Source: JAHBXL01 sp964409775
Lineage (GTDB): Bacteria > Planctomycetota > Phycisphaerae > Phycisphaerales > UBA1924
DNA: 64,000 nucleotides
NCBI GenBank assembly: GCA_964409775.1
Contig: CAYPEI010000015.1
Location: 28,296-92,295 of the forward strand
Direction: 5' to 3'
Within the stretch, counting starts at the first letter, position 1. Each line of letters opens with the position of its first letter. The notes under the pieces were generated by a model. That model had not been told where the DNA came from. It saw only the letters and a program-made list of their open reading frames with translations, and did no database searches. This document shows positions 43,510 to 51,524 of the stretch, piece by piece. The position numbers and the translations under genes are program-made.

Positions 43510-44170
43510 GGAACGATTCTCCGAAAAGGTGTTACGCGAAACGATTGCGGATTCCGGTCCCGAAGCGGGTCACCGAAACCGAGACTTTCAAGAGCCCGAC
43601 ATGGGAACCTAGAAACCCGAACGCCGAAACGAAACGCTTGCCGCATCCGCGCACACACGCGGATGCAGGATGCCGGCACCGAGACGGGAGCGCCGAATGA
43701 TCAGTTGCGGCACAGCCAGGGCCCGGTGCGGGCCGTTCGAATCCCGACGCTCCTCCAGACCGCGGAGACCCGAAACAGGCCCGCTGACTGGCGCGTCAAC
43801 CAGGATGTCGGCGTGCGGATGAACCTCTTCGCAGATGATGCGGACGACCGGACGGTCGTCATGAGGCCATTGAACTTCGCTATGTGGGTGCGCTCCGGCC
43901 ACCCGCTCGCCAGTACCCATCACCGTGTTGACCCCCGTCGGGGTCGGTTGCACGTGCTGAGTGAGAAGGTACACGTTTCTTTTCGCGGCGTCAACTGGGG
44001 AGGTTCCGCGGGGGCCGCGCGACTTGAAAAAAATGTAGAAAACTCGTTCTGCGCGCAGACTCCCTTGTTTTGGTGTTCGTGCATGGCTTGGTGTTCCACC
44101 CTGCGGATGCCGCTGACGCTATCGTGTCGGTCTGATGGAACGTACCGAAACCGCGGGAGGACCCGAGTAT
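43510..44170. other. Long intergenic region between pseudopilin and RidA genes
   Basis: 661 bases between divergent genes with no convincing protein. It holds the hairpin at 43643-43666, a tRNA-like 3' end near 43733-43757 (GTTCGAATCCCGACGCTCC followed by TCCA) that lacks a good T stem and anticodon arm, and an AT-richer patch near 44030-44060 (AAAAAAATGTAGAAAACTCG) that could be a promoter. Possible unannotated non-coding RNA. Confidence 0.5.
43643..43666. promoter_or_regulatory. Perfect hairpin in the pseudopilin leader region
   Basis: GCATCCGCG, 6-base loop CACACA, CGCGGATGC: a 9-bp perfect stem 134 bases upstream of the pseudopilin ATG. No T tract. May stabilise a long 5' leader or be an operator. 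Confidence 0.35.
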
Positions 44171-44656
44171 ATGCCAAACACATACACCGAGCAACGGGTT
44201 CGAGAACTTGGACTGGTGATTCCAGAGGCTCCCAAGCCGGTGGCGGCGTACATCCCGTTTCGTGTTCTGGGCAGCACCGTTTTCGTCTCGGGACAGATCC
44301 CGCTGCGCGGCGGTGCGATGATGGCGACGGGCAAGGTGGGAGCGGGCGTGAGCATGGAGACGGCGGTCGAGTGTGCGCGGCAGTGCACGCTGAACGGGCT
44401 CGCGGTGATGCGAGCGGCGGTCGCCGCCGCGGGGCTGGAGGGTGGTCTGGACCGCGTCAAGCAGGTTGTTCGAGTGGGGTGCTTTGTGGCATGCACGCCG
44501 GACTTCAAGGATCACCCGAAGGTGGCGAACGGGGCGAGCGAACTGCTGGTCTCGGTATTCGGGGAGAGCGGTCGCCACGCGCGAGCGGCGGTTGGCGCGC
44601 CGAGTCTGCCGCTGGATGCGCCGGTGGAGGTGGAGTTTGTGGTGGAGGTTGGGTGA
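44171..44656 (+). CDS. RidA/YjgF-family protein
   Basis: 161 residues from ATG 44171, with GGAGG ten bases upstream; ATG 44135 is an alternative adding 12 residues. YIPFRVLGSTVFVSGQIPL, VGAGVSMETAVECARQCTLN, VKQVVRVGCFVACTPDFKDH and GESGRHARAAVGAPSLPLDA followed by PVEVEFVVEV match the RidA fold. The arginine in GRHARAAVGAPSLP is at the position that binds the substrate carboxylate in active RidA. Active members hydrolyse reactive enamine/imine intermediates; this longer subgroup is less well studied. Confidence 0.9.
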   Translation: MPNTYTEQRVRELGLVIPEAPKPVAAYIPFRVLGSTVFVSGQIPLRGGAMMATGKVGAGVSMETAVECARQCTLNGLAVMRAAVAAAGLEGGLDRVKQVVRVGCFVACTPDFKDHPKVANGASELLVSVFGESGRHARAAVGAPSLPLDAPVEVEFVVEVG

Positions 44657-44675
44657 GGGAGGGGATCCTGGACGT

Positions 44676-44703
44676 TTGATTGTGGATTGCGGATTGGATT
44701 CTG
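44676..44703. repeat. Degenerate heptamer repeat between RidA and SDR genes
   Basis: In-phase units TTGATTG, TGGATTG, CGGATTG, GATTCTG, beginning 20 bases after the RidA stop. Confidence 0.65.
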
Positions 44704-44749
44704 CGGCCTTGAGGCGGACTGACGAACAACTTCTCAACGGAGCGGGCGT

Positions 44750-45481
44750 ATGACCGGCGGCACGATTGCATTGGTGACCGGGGCGAACAAGGGCATCGGG
44801 CTGGAGACGGTGAAGCAACTCGCCAGGAAGGGCATGACGGTGCTGCTGGGCGCGCGTGATGCATCCCGGGGCGAGGCTGCCGCGGCGGGGCTGAAGAAGG
44901 AAGGGCTGGACGTGCGGTATGTCCAACTCGAGGTCACGGATGAGCGGTCGATTGCAGCGGCCGCGGCGAAGATCGACAAGGAGTTCGGTCGGCTGGATGT
45001 GCTGGTGAACAACGCGGGGGTGGCGGAGGGCGCGTGGGGATCGACGCCGAGCACGACGAAGATGTCGGACCTTCGGACGACGTTCGAGGTCAACTTCTTC
45101 GGGATGGTGGCGGTGACGCAGGCGATGCTGCCGCTGGTGAAGAAGAGCACAGCAGGGCGGATCGTGAACCTGACGAGCATCCTGGGCTCGGTGGCCGAGC
45201 ATCGGGACACGAACTCGCCGATCTACGGCATGCTGAGCATGGCGTACAACGCGAGCAAGAGCGCGGTGAACATGTTCACGGCGAACCTGGCGCACGAACT
45301 TCGGGAGACGAAGATCAAGGTGAACGCGGCACACCCGGGGTGGGTGAAGACGGACATGGGCGGCGAGAACGCGCCGCTGGACGTGACCCAGGGTGCATGG
45401 ACCAGCGTGTACCTGGCGACGCTGCCGGAGACCGGGCCAAGCGGCGGGTTCTATCACCAGACGGTGCACATGCGGTGGTGA
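44750..45481 (+). CDS. Short-chain dehydrogenase/reductase (carbonyl reductase-like)
   Basis: 243 residues. ALVTGANKGIGLETVKQLA is the TGxxxGIG nucleotide-binding motif, VLVNNAGVAEG the NNAG motif, IVNLTSILGS holds the catalytic Ser region and AYNASKSAVNMF the catalytic YxxxK. AHPGWVKTDMGGENAP after it is the PG motif. GARD after strand 2 favours NADP(H). The TGANKGIG and C-terminal pattern resemble plant/animal carbonyl reductase-like SDRs. Substrate unknown. It converges on the Fur-family gene across a heptamer repeat. Confidence 0.92.
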   Translation: MTGGTIALVTGANKGIGLETVKQLARKGMTVLLGARDASRGEAAAAGLKKEGLDVRYVQLEVTDERSIAAAAAKIDKEFGRLDVLVNNAGVAEGAWGSTPSTTKMSDLRTTFEVNFFGMVAVTQAMLPLVKKSTAGRIVNLTSILGSVAEHRDTNSPIYGMLSMAYNASKSAVNMFTANLAHELRETKIKVNAAHPGWVKTDMGGENAPLDVTQGAWTSVYLATLPETGPSGGFYHQTVHMRW

Positions 45482-45490
45482 GAGCGGTAG

Positions 45491-45525
45491 GCACTAGGCA
45501 CTGGGCACTGGGCACTGGGCGCTAG
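45491..45525. repeat. Heptamer repeat GCACTGG between SDR and Fur-family genes
   Basis: Five in-phase units: GCACTAG, GCACTGG three times, GCGCTAG. It overlaps the stop codon of the Fur-family gene (45522-45524) and begins 10 bases after the SDR stop, and its ends form an inverted repeat (CACTAG ... CTAGTG). Confidence 0.85.
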
Positions 45526-45974
45526 TGGCCGTCTTCGATGAACTCGATCGCGATGCGACCGACACGGATGCCGGTTCGTTTGTGCACCTCGTCGAGCAGA
45601 TCGGCGGGCAGGCGGTTGAGCACGCCGCGGCCGAGATCGGACGGAAGGTCCATGACTCTTCCATCGGCGGTGACGACGTGGGCGTGATCGGAGAGATCGG
45701 CGTCGTAGCGGACACCGTTGTTGGCGCGGGCATCGGGCGCGGGAGGCGAAGAAATGCGACGGCACAGGCCGCGACGGGTGAAGAGTTCGAGGGTGTTGTA
45801 GACGGTGGCCAGACTCAGGTCGGCGTGGTCGGCGCGGAGCGTGCTGTGGAGCGCCTCGGCCGTGGGATGGGCGGAGGAGGCGCAGAGTGCGGCATAGACC
45901 TGCTCGCGCTGGCGCGTCCACCGGACGCCGCGGCGGGCGAAATGGGCACGCAGATCGGCAGGTAGAGAAACCAC
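45522..45974 (-). CDS. Fur/PerR-family metalloregulator lacking the CxxC zinc site
   Basis: 150 residues from GTG 45974. RRGVRWTRQREQVYAALCAS, HPTAEALHSTLR and LSLATVYNTLELFTRRGLCR are the winged-helix DNA-binding part with the family recognition helix. NNGVRYDADLSDHAHVV keeps the HxH of the regulatory metal site, but the usual xCxxCG after it is replaced by VTADGRV and no C-terminal CxxC follows, so the structural zinc site is absent. PerR-like peroxide sensing or iron sensing is possible. No catalase or ferritin gene is adjacent. Start uncertain; the frame stays open upstream. Confidence 0.85.
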   Translation of the reverse strand: MVSLPADLRAHFARRGVRWTRQREQVYAALCASSAHPTAEALHSTLRADHADLSLATVYNTLELFTRRGLCRRISSPPAPDARANNGVRYDADLSDHAHVVTADGRVMDLPSDLGRGVLNRLPADLLDEVHKRTGIRVGRIAIEFIEDGH

Positions 45975-46059
45975 GGAGAAGGATAGAAGGGAAGCGTGCA
46001 CCGGGCACCGGGAGCCAACCCGGGAATGGGCACTCGGGATTGGTGATGCCACGCGGCGC

Positions 46060-46566
46060 TCAATCGAGCGGAACGGGCGGCTCGGGCTCATCCGCCTCGA
46101 TCGGGCCGGGCTGGAAGACCATTCGGCGGTGCGGGACACCGGCCTCCTCGAAGACATCGGAATCGAACGTCCATCCAAGGGAGCCATAGAAGCCGTAGGC
46201 GGTGTCGCGGGCGTGGCAGAAGAGGGACTTCAGACCCAGTTCGCCGAACGCGCGGCGTTCGGCGGCGACGACGAGACGGGTGCCGATGCCCTCGCCCTGC
46301 CGCTGGAGATCGACGGCCATCTGCATGAGTTTGCCGGCTCCCGGCTCGGGGTAGTTCGGCAGCAGGGTGGCGCAGCCGACCACTCGGGGTCCGGAGGGAT
46401 GATTGAAGATGGCGACGAAGTGCTCGAACCGTTCCTCGACGCCGGGGAAGAGCGCCTTGAACTTCGGGATGTCCAGCCCGATGGGGTTCAGCAGGACCGA
46501 CTCCCGCAGGGCGCATTCCTGCGGGTAGAGCGGGTCATCGAGGGAGATTCGGCGGACGGTGATCAT
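46060..46566 (-). CDS. GNAT-family N-acetyltransferase
   Basis: 168 residues from ATG 46566. ECALRESVLLNPIGLD at the start, VVGCATLLPNYPEPGAGKLM and LQRQGEGIGTRLVVAAERRA (the Q/RxxGxG/A acetyl-CoA pyrophosphate loop) are the GNAT motifs; LKSLFCHARDTAYGFYGSLG with W next is the C-terminal motif B. Related to the ElaA-like and uncharacterised small acetyltransferases. Acceptor substrate unknown. Preceded on the minus strand by nothing close; the 3' side is 85 bases from the Fur-family start. Confidence 0.88.
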   Translation of the reverse strand: MITVRRISLDDPLYPQECALRESVLLNPIGLDIPKFKALFPGVEERFEHFVAIFNHPSGPRVVGCATLLPNYPEPGAGKLMQMAVDLQRQGEGIGTRLVVAAERRAFGELGLKSLFCHARDTAYGFYGSLGWTFDSDVFEEAGVPHRRMVFQPGPIEADEPEPPVPLD

Positions 46567-46616
46567 GGGAGGGCGAAGTAAAGCAGGTTCGGGCGCGTGG
46601 TGCAAGGGGGTGGGAG

Positions 46617-46651
46617 ATTGGCGAATGGTGAGTCGCGAATGCGGAGTGGCA
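46617..46651. repeat. Degenerate heptamer repeat between GNAT and zinc-ribbon genes
   Basis: In-phase units ATTGGCG, AATGGTG, AGTCGCG, AATGCGG, AGTGGCA, in the divergent promoter region. Confidence 0.65.
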
Positions 46652-46697
46652 GGACGGAAAGGCCTCTTGGTTCACGCGTGAAGTACGATCGGGCACG

Positions 46698-47498
46698 ATG
46701 GCACGACTCTCGAGCGACATCACGGACGAGACGCTGCTGTGCGAGCGGTGCGGGTATGTGCTGGAGGGGCTGGATGAGCGCGGGGCGTGTCCGGAGTGCG
46801 GGCAGGCGATCGCGGAGTCGCTGCCGAGCCGGCGGACAGGGACGCCGTTTCAGGTGTCGCCGGGGTGGCGGGGCTTTGTCACGCAGTGCAAGATGCTCGC
46901 ACAGCGGCCGACGGAACTGTTCGGCAACGTTCGGGTGAGCAGTTCGCCTGGCGTGAGCATTGCTGCCGATGCCTTCAACATCGCAGCGCTCATTGCGTTG
47001 ATTCCGCCGGCCTGGCGGGCGTGGCTCGAGTTTCGCGCGGGACCATCGCTGCTGGCCGGCGTCGTCAGTCTCGGGTGTCTGCTGCTCGTGTGGTACTGCA
47101 TCCGACAGGTCATGGTGATGCTGACCTGGATCGAGCGCGTTGGCGTGGTGTTTTTCTCGCGGCGGCGCGGCTGGCGGATCGGCAGGGCGCTCGCGCAGGC
47201 AATCTGCGGGAATGCCGCCCCGGGCTGGATCGCGGCGGCCGTGCTGATGAACCTCGGCTTTGCGCTGGCGTTTCTGGTCGACCTGCTCAAGCCGGTTCTG
47301 CCACTTGATCAATGGGCAGTGCGCGAAGCGATCAAGACGGCCCTTCCCTTGCTGGGCTTCGTCGCCGGCATGCTCATCTTCGAGACCCTCGTCTACATCG
47401 GGGTGCGGCGGTGCAAGTATGCGAACTGGGTGGAGCGGCCGGTGCGCGGTGAGGGACCCGCGACCGCAGCGCAGTCTGGCGAGACCCACTCCAACTGA
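46698..47498 (+). CDS. Membrane protein with N-terminal zinc ribbon
   Basis: 266 residues. LLCERCGYVLEGLDERGACP with ECGQ forms a C4 zinc ribbon at residues 15-37 (CxxC ... CxxC). Four hydrophobic helices follow: DAFNIAALIALIPP, LLAGVVSLGCLLLVWYCI, AVLMNLGFALAFLVDLL and ALPLLGFVAGMLIFETLVYIG. Proteins of this layout are frequent in planctomycetes and have no known function. The zinc ribbon would face the cytoplasm. Confidence 0.8.
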   Translation: MARLSSDITDETLLCERCGYVLEGLDERGACPECGQAIAESLPSRRTGTPFQVSPGWRGFVTQCKMLAQRPTELFGNVRVSSSPGVSIAADAFNIAALIALIPPAWRAWLEFRAGPSLLAGVVSLGCLLLVWYCIRQVMVMLTWIERVGVVFFSRRRGWRIGRALAQAICGNAAPGWIAAAVLMNLGFALAFLVDLLKPVLPLDQWAVREAIKTALPLLGFVAGMLIFETLVYIGVRRCKYANWVERPVRGEGPATAAQSGETHSN

Positions 47499-47588
47499 GC
47501 CCACGCGGCAGGCCGCGTGACAAACGACCGGGCCAGTTTCGCAGGCCGACAAGGCGGTCGGGACGCCTGCCCCACCCGATGGCCTAGC

Positions 47589-49229
47589 ATGGCTTCGGCC
47601 GCGAGCCGGAATGGAGTCCGCGTCGTGTCGGGCAACGAAAAAGATGGGAGCGTGGCGACCGGGACGATCGCACCTGGGAGTGTGGCTTTGGAGAGTCCGG
47701 CCGCACCGTCGCGTGAGGACATCGGGATTGCGGCGGATCGGCCCGCGGCATCTTCCGGACAGATGTCTCCTGATTGGAAGTCGAGCGCCGCGCCGGAGGT
47801 GGGGGCGCGTTCACGCTGGGGCGTGCTGCGGCACAGGCACTTCCGCAATGTCTGGGGCGCTGCGCTGGTGTCGAACACGGGCAACTGGATGGAGATGCTC
47901 GGGGTTCAGATGATCGTCGCGCACGAGACGCACTCGCTGAAGATGCTCGGGTACCTGGCGGCGGCGCAGTTGTCGCCGATTCTCGTGCTCGGGCTTGTCG
48001 GCGGCGTGGTGGCCGACCGGGTGAATCGGCGGACGCTGCTGGTGGTGACGCAGATCATGCTGATGATGATCGCGTTCGTACTGGCGGGGATGTCGTACTT
48101 CGGTGCGCCGAGGATCGGCTGGATCGTGGGGATGCAGAGCGACATGGTGGCGTCGCTCATGGCGCTGTCGGTGGTGCAGGGCATCGTGATGTCGTTCAAC
48201 ATGCCCGCGTGGCAGGTTTTGACGCCGCGGCTGGTTCCGAAGGCGGAACTGACCAAGGCGATCACGCTGAACGGCGTGCAGTTCAACATGGCGCGGGTGG
48301 TGGGCCCGGCGGTGGGCGGGTGGATCATGGCGGCCTCGTGGGGCGGGGCGACGCCGCTGTTTGTGATCAACAGCCTGACGTTTCTGGCGGTCGTGGTGGC
48401 GGTGATCTCCACGCCTGATGCGCCAGCGCCGCCGCACAGGGGCGAGCATCCATGGAGGCAACTGTCGCGGGCGATCGGGTTCATTTTGAGGAACAAGGGG
48501 CCGCTGTGCGTGTTCGCGTCGATGATCCTGATGTCGCTGCTGGCCGCGCCGCTGGTTCGGATGCTGCCGCTGTACGCGATTGATGTGTATGGGCTGGGCG
48601 AGTCGGCGGCGGATCAGACGGTGGGCATCCTGCTGGCGGTGCTGGGCGTGGGCGCGGTGATCGGCGGGCTGCTGCTGAAGTTCGTGCCGCCGTGGTATCC
48701 CAAGCACCACTTCATCCCGATGGCGCTGAGCGGATCGGGGCTGACGATCTGCATCTTCGCGACGACCGGGAGCGTGTGGTGGGGGTACATCACGATGTTC
48801 TTCTGCGGGTTGTTCTGGATCTGGGGGTTCAACCAGGCGTGGGCGGCGATGCAGCACCTGGTGGAGGACTCGATGCGCGGGCGCGTCATGGCGACGGCGA
48901 ACGTAGCGAGTTTCGGCGCAACCGCGGTGGGGAACATCGGCGCCGGCTGGCTGGGCGAGTCGGTCGCGGCATGGACGGGCGACAAGGCATTGGGGACGCA
49001 CGTGGCGGTGGGCGCGCTGGCGGCGGTGCTGCTCGCCGCGGGCGTGGTGATGCTGCTGTGGCGCGTGCCGGAGGTGGATGGGCCGGAGGTGCCGTACAAG
49101 CCCGGGACGAACCGGCGGAGCATCCTGGAGGGGCTGACAGCTCTCTCGCACCGGCCGACGTGGGCGGGGCGTTCAGCGGAATCTGAGGGGAGCGAGAAGA
49201 GCGAGCCAAGCCCGGGGGAAGTGCCGTAG
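47589..49229 (+). CDS. MFS transporter, enterobactin-exporter-like (MFS_3) group
   Basis: 546 residues from ATG 47589; the frame is open to 47517 but that part is the end of a GC-rich spacer. Residues 1-75 are disordered. The transporter begins RWGVLRHRHFRNVWGAALVS, the MFS_3/EntS-like opening. LVGGVVADRVNRRTLLVVTQ holds the GxxxDRxxRR loop between helices 2 and 3, and LTKAITLNGVQFNMARVVGP is a further group motif. Twelve helices. The last 45 residues are polar. It may export a small metabolite; the substrate is unknown. Confidence 0.9.
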   Translation: MASAASRNGVRVVSGNEKDGSVATGTIAPGSVALESPAAPSREDIGIAADRPAASSGQMSPDWKSSAAPEVGARSRWGVLRHRHFRNVWGAALVSNTGNWMEMLGVQMIVAHETHSLKMLGYLAAAQLSPILVLGLVGGVVADRVNRRTLLVVTQIMLMMIAFVLAGMSYFGAPRIGWIVGMQSDMVASLMALSVVQGIVMSFNMPAWQVLTPRLVPKAELTKAITLNGVQFNMARVVGPAVGGWIMAASWGGATPLFVINSLTFLAVVVAVISTPDAPAPPHRGEHPWRQLSRAIGFILRNKGPLCVFASMILMSLLAAPLVRMLPLYAIDVYGLGESAADQTVGILLAVLGVGAVIGGLLLKFVPPWYPKHHFIPMALSGSGLTICIFATTGSVWWGYITMFFCGLFWIWGFNQAWAAMQHLVEDSMRGRVMATANVASFGATAVGNIGAGWLGESVAAWTGDKALGTHVAVGALAAVLLAAGVVMLLWRVPEVDGPEVPYKPGTNRRSILEGLTALSHRPTWAGRSAESEGSEKSEPSPGEVP

Positions 49230-49239
49230 AGGCGATGAA

Positions 49240-49274
49240 AGTTCAAATCGCAAAGTTCAAAGTGCAAAGGCGGA
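49240..49274. repeat. Degenerate heptamer repeat between MFS and ispG
   Basis: In-phase units AGTTCAA, ATCGCAA, AGTTCAA, AGTGCAA, AGGCGGA, beginning 10 bases after the MFS stop. Confidence 0.7.
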
Positions 49275-49328
49275 GTCACAGCGCGGCGTGAGGCCACCTT
49301 TGGAAGACCCCCCTACCATCCGCCACCT

Positions 49329-50639
49329 ATGCAGACACGCCGCCCCACGCGCCAGATTTCAGTCGGAGACGCACGCACCGGGATCATCAAGATCGGCGGC
49401 GGAATCCCCGATCGCAACGGCAACCCGACGACGCCCGCGCCGGTGAGCGTTCAGACGATGACGGCGGGGTATACGCACGACATCGAGAAGTGCGTGGCGG
49501 AGATCAACAAACTGGCCGCGGCGGGGGCGGACATCGTCCGGGTGGCGGTGCCGGAGAAGAAGGACACCGAGGCGCTGAAGGAGATCCTGCCGCGGGTGCA
49601 GGTGCCGATCGTGGCGGATGTGCACTTCCACTTCCAGCGGGCGCTGGAAGCGGTGGAGTCGGGAGTGCACAAAATCCGGCTGAACCCGGGGAACATCAAC
49701 GACCGGAAGCAGGTGATTGATGTGATCCAGGCGTGCAAGGCGCGGGGCCTGCCGATCCGCGTGGGCGTCAACGAGGGCTCGATCATCGAGCGGCGCGACA
49801 AGCAGAAGCGGATGAAAGAACTGGGGCAGGTCTTCAGCGACCACAAGCACGGGTACCTGCTGGCGATCATGATCACGAAACTCGAGGAGTACCTCGACAT
49901 CTTCTACGAGCAGGACTTCTACGACGTCTCCATCTCCGCCAAGAGCATGGATGCGCAGGTGGTGATCGACGCGTACACGGAGATCAGCAAGCGGTTTGAT
50001 CATCCGTTGCACCTGGGCGTGACGCACGCCGGGCCGAAGGAGACGGGGACGATTCGGAGCGTCGTTGCGCTGGGCGCGCTGCTGGCGAACGGGATCGGGG
50101 ACACGCTGCGCATCAGTTACGCCAACGACCCGGTGTACGAGGTCGAGGATGGGCTGGAACTGCTGTACGTGCTGGGAATGCGGACGCGCAAGGGCGTGGA
50201 TTTGATTGCCTGCCCGACGTGCGGGCGCATCCAAGTCGATCTCTTCACGCTCGTGCAGGATGTCCGCAAGCAACTCGCGGCAAAGGTCGAACTGCCGCTG
50301 AAGGTCGCCGTCATGGGGTGCATCGTCAATGGCCCCGGCGAGGCGGAGGGCGCGGACGTGGCGGTGTTCGCGGGGGACCGGCGCGGCATCATCTATGTGC
50401 AGGGCGAGAAGGTCGCGAACGTGCCCGAAGAGCAGATCCTGGAGAAGTTGCTGGCGGAGTGCCTGGCATTCCAGGACAAGGTGAAGCGCGGCGAGGCAAA
50501 GTTGGGCGAGAAGAAGGTGGACATCATTCCGCCGGATCCGATCGGTGAGTTGGGGAGCGGGTTCGACAAGATCGCCGCGGGGGATGTGCAGAAGGTGCAC
50601 GGTGGGGGGACGGTGGCGCTGACGGTGGGGAAGGCGTGA
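49329..50639 (+). CDS. ispG: 4-hydroxy-3-methylbut-2-en-1-yl diphosphate synthase
   Basis: 436 residues. It converts 2-C-methylerythritol 2,4-cyclodiphosphate to HMBPP in the MEP isoprenoid pathway using a 4Fe-4S cluster. PVSVQTMTAGYTHDIEKCVA and AAAGADIVRVAVPEKKDTEA are the TIM-barrel start; VPIVADVHFHFQRALEAVES and KIRLNPGNIND are hallmark motifs. The cluster cysteines are in LIACPTCGRIQVDL (residues about 297-300) and VAVMGCIVNGPGEAEGADV. Length is that of the standard bacterial two-domain enzyme. Single gene. Confidence 0.97.
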   Translation: MQTRRPTRQISVGDARTGIIKIGGGIPDRNGNPTTPAPVSVQTMTAGYTHDIEKCVAEINKLAAAGADIVRVAVPEKKDTEALKEILPRVQVPIVADVHFHFQRALEAVESGVHKIRLNPGNINDRKQVIDVIQACKARGLPIRVGVNEGSIIERRDKQKRMKELGQVFSDHKHGYLLAIMITKLEEYLDIFYEQDFYDVSISAKSMDAQVVIDAYTEISKRFDHPLHLGVTHAGPKETGTIRSVVALGALLANGIGDTLRISYANDPVYEVEDGLELLYVLGMRTRKGVDLIACPTCGRIQVDLFTLVQDVRKQLAAKVELPLKVAVMGCIVNGPGEAEGADVAVFAGDRRGIIYVQGEKVANVPEEQILEKLLAECLAFQDKVKRGEAKLGEKKVDIIPPDPIGELGSGFDKIAAGDVQKVHGGGTVALTVGKA

Positions 50640-50649
50640 GATGACTCTG

Positions 50650-50677
50650 GATTTTGGGCTTTGGATTGCGGATTGAA
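50650..50677. repeat. Degenerate heptamer repeat between ispG and the lipase-like gene
   Basis: In-phase units GATTTTG, GGCTTTG, GATTGCG, GATTGAA, 10 bases after the ispG stop. Confidence 0.65.
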
Positions 50678-50709
50678 CGCAGAGGCCGGGGCAGGTGCGG
50701 CGTGAAGCG

Positions 50710-51510
50710 ATGATCACATCTCTCTTCCGCGCACTGGCGATGAGCGTTCTCGCGGCGGGCATCTGCGCGTGCTCGGCCGATTCGCCGACGAACCCGTCGT
50801 TCCCATTGACCGTCGCGGCAGCGCGGGCGGAACTGAAGCAGATGGAGGAGTCGCCGCGGCCTGCGCAGCGGCCGGTGGTGATCGTGGGCGGATACGCGGA
50901 TCCGGGGATCATCGTCAGGCAGGTCGAGAAACGGCTCCGAGCGGTGCTGGCGGAGGACACACGCATTGTCACCGTTGCGCCCGGATGGGTGTCGACGATG
51001 AGCGAGGCGCGGAAGAGGCTGCTGGATGCGGTCGAGGCGGCACTGCCGAGCACAGACCCGGAGTGGACCACGGAGGTTGACGTGGTGGCGGTGTCGATGG
51101 GCGGGCTGGTTTCGCGCTATGCGGCGACGCCGGGCAACGATCATCGGCGGCGGCTGCGGATTGCGCGGCTGATGACGATCTCGACACCGCACCGAGGCGC
51201 GGACTGGGCGGCGATGCCCACGATCGAGAGCCGCGTGGTGGACATGCGGTCGGGATCGGCGTTTCTGTGCACGCTGGATGATGCCGAGCAGTGCTACGAA
51301 GTGCTGCCGTATTGCCGGCTGCATGACTGGATCGTTGGCTGCGCGAACGCCGCGCCGCCGGGCCGCACGGCGTGGTGGGTTCAGAACCAGCCGTTCCAGT
51401 TCGGGCACCTGGATGCGCACAAGGACCCGAGGATTCTCGCGGATATCTCGCGGCGGTTGCGCGGCGAAGAGCCGTACGCGACGCTGCCCGCGGCGGACCT
51501 GCCCAAGTGA
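50710..51510 (+). CDS. Lipase-like alpha/beta-hydrolase lipoprotein
   Basis: 266 residues from ATG 50710. SVLAAGICACSADSPTNPS is a lipobox (cysteine near residue 20-22). PVVIVGGYADPGIIVRQVEK is the first strand and oxyanion region, VDVVAVSMGGLVSRYA the nucleophile elbow (SMGG serine), and LMTISTPHRGADWAA the strand 6 stretch of PGAP1/lipase-like hydrolases. QFGHLDAHKDPRILADISRR at the C-terminus supplies a candidate catalytic histidine. An envelope-anchored esterase or lipase is likely; substrate unknown. Confidence 0.82.
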   Translation: MITSLFRALAMSVLAAGICACSADSPTNPSFPLTVAAARAELKQMEESPRPAQRPVVIVGGYADPGIIVRQVEKRLRAVLAEDTRIVTVAPGWVSTMSEARKRLLDAVEAALPSTDPEWTTEVDVVAVSMGGLVSRYAATPGNDHRRRLRIARLMTISTPHRGADWAAMPTIESRVVDMRSGSAFLCTLDDAEQCYEVLPYCRLHDWIVGCANAAPPGRTAWWVQNQPFQFGHLDAHKDPRILADISRRLRGEEPYATLPAADLPK

Positions 51511-51524
51511 GGCCGGGTCGGCGG

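Noticed and set aside
43687..43757. Possible tRNA gene (GGAGCG ... CGCTCC-TCCA)
   Set aside because: Acceptor pairing and CCA are suggestive, but the T stem does not pair, the D loop lacks GG, and no anticodon arm forms. Kept only as a tRNA-like observation.
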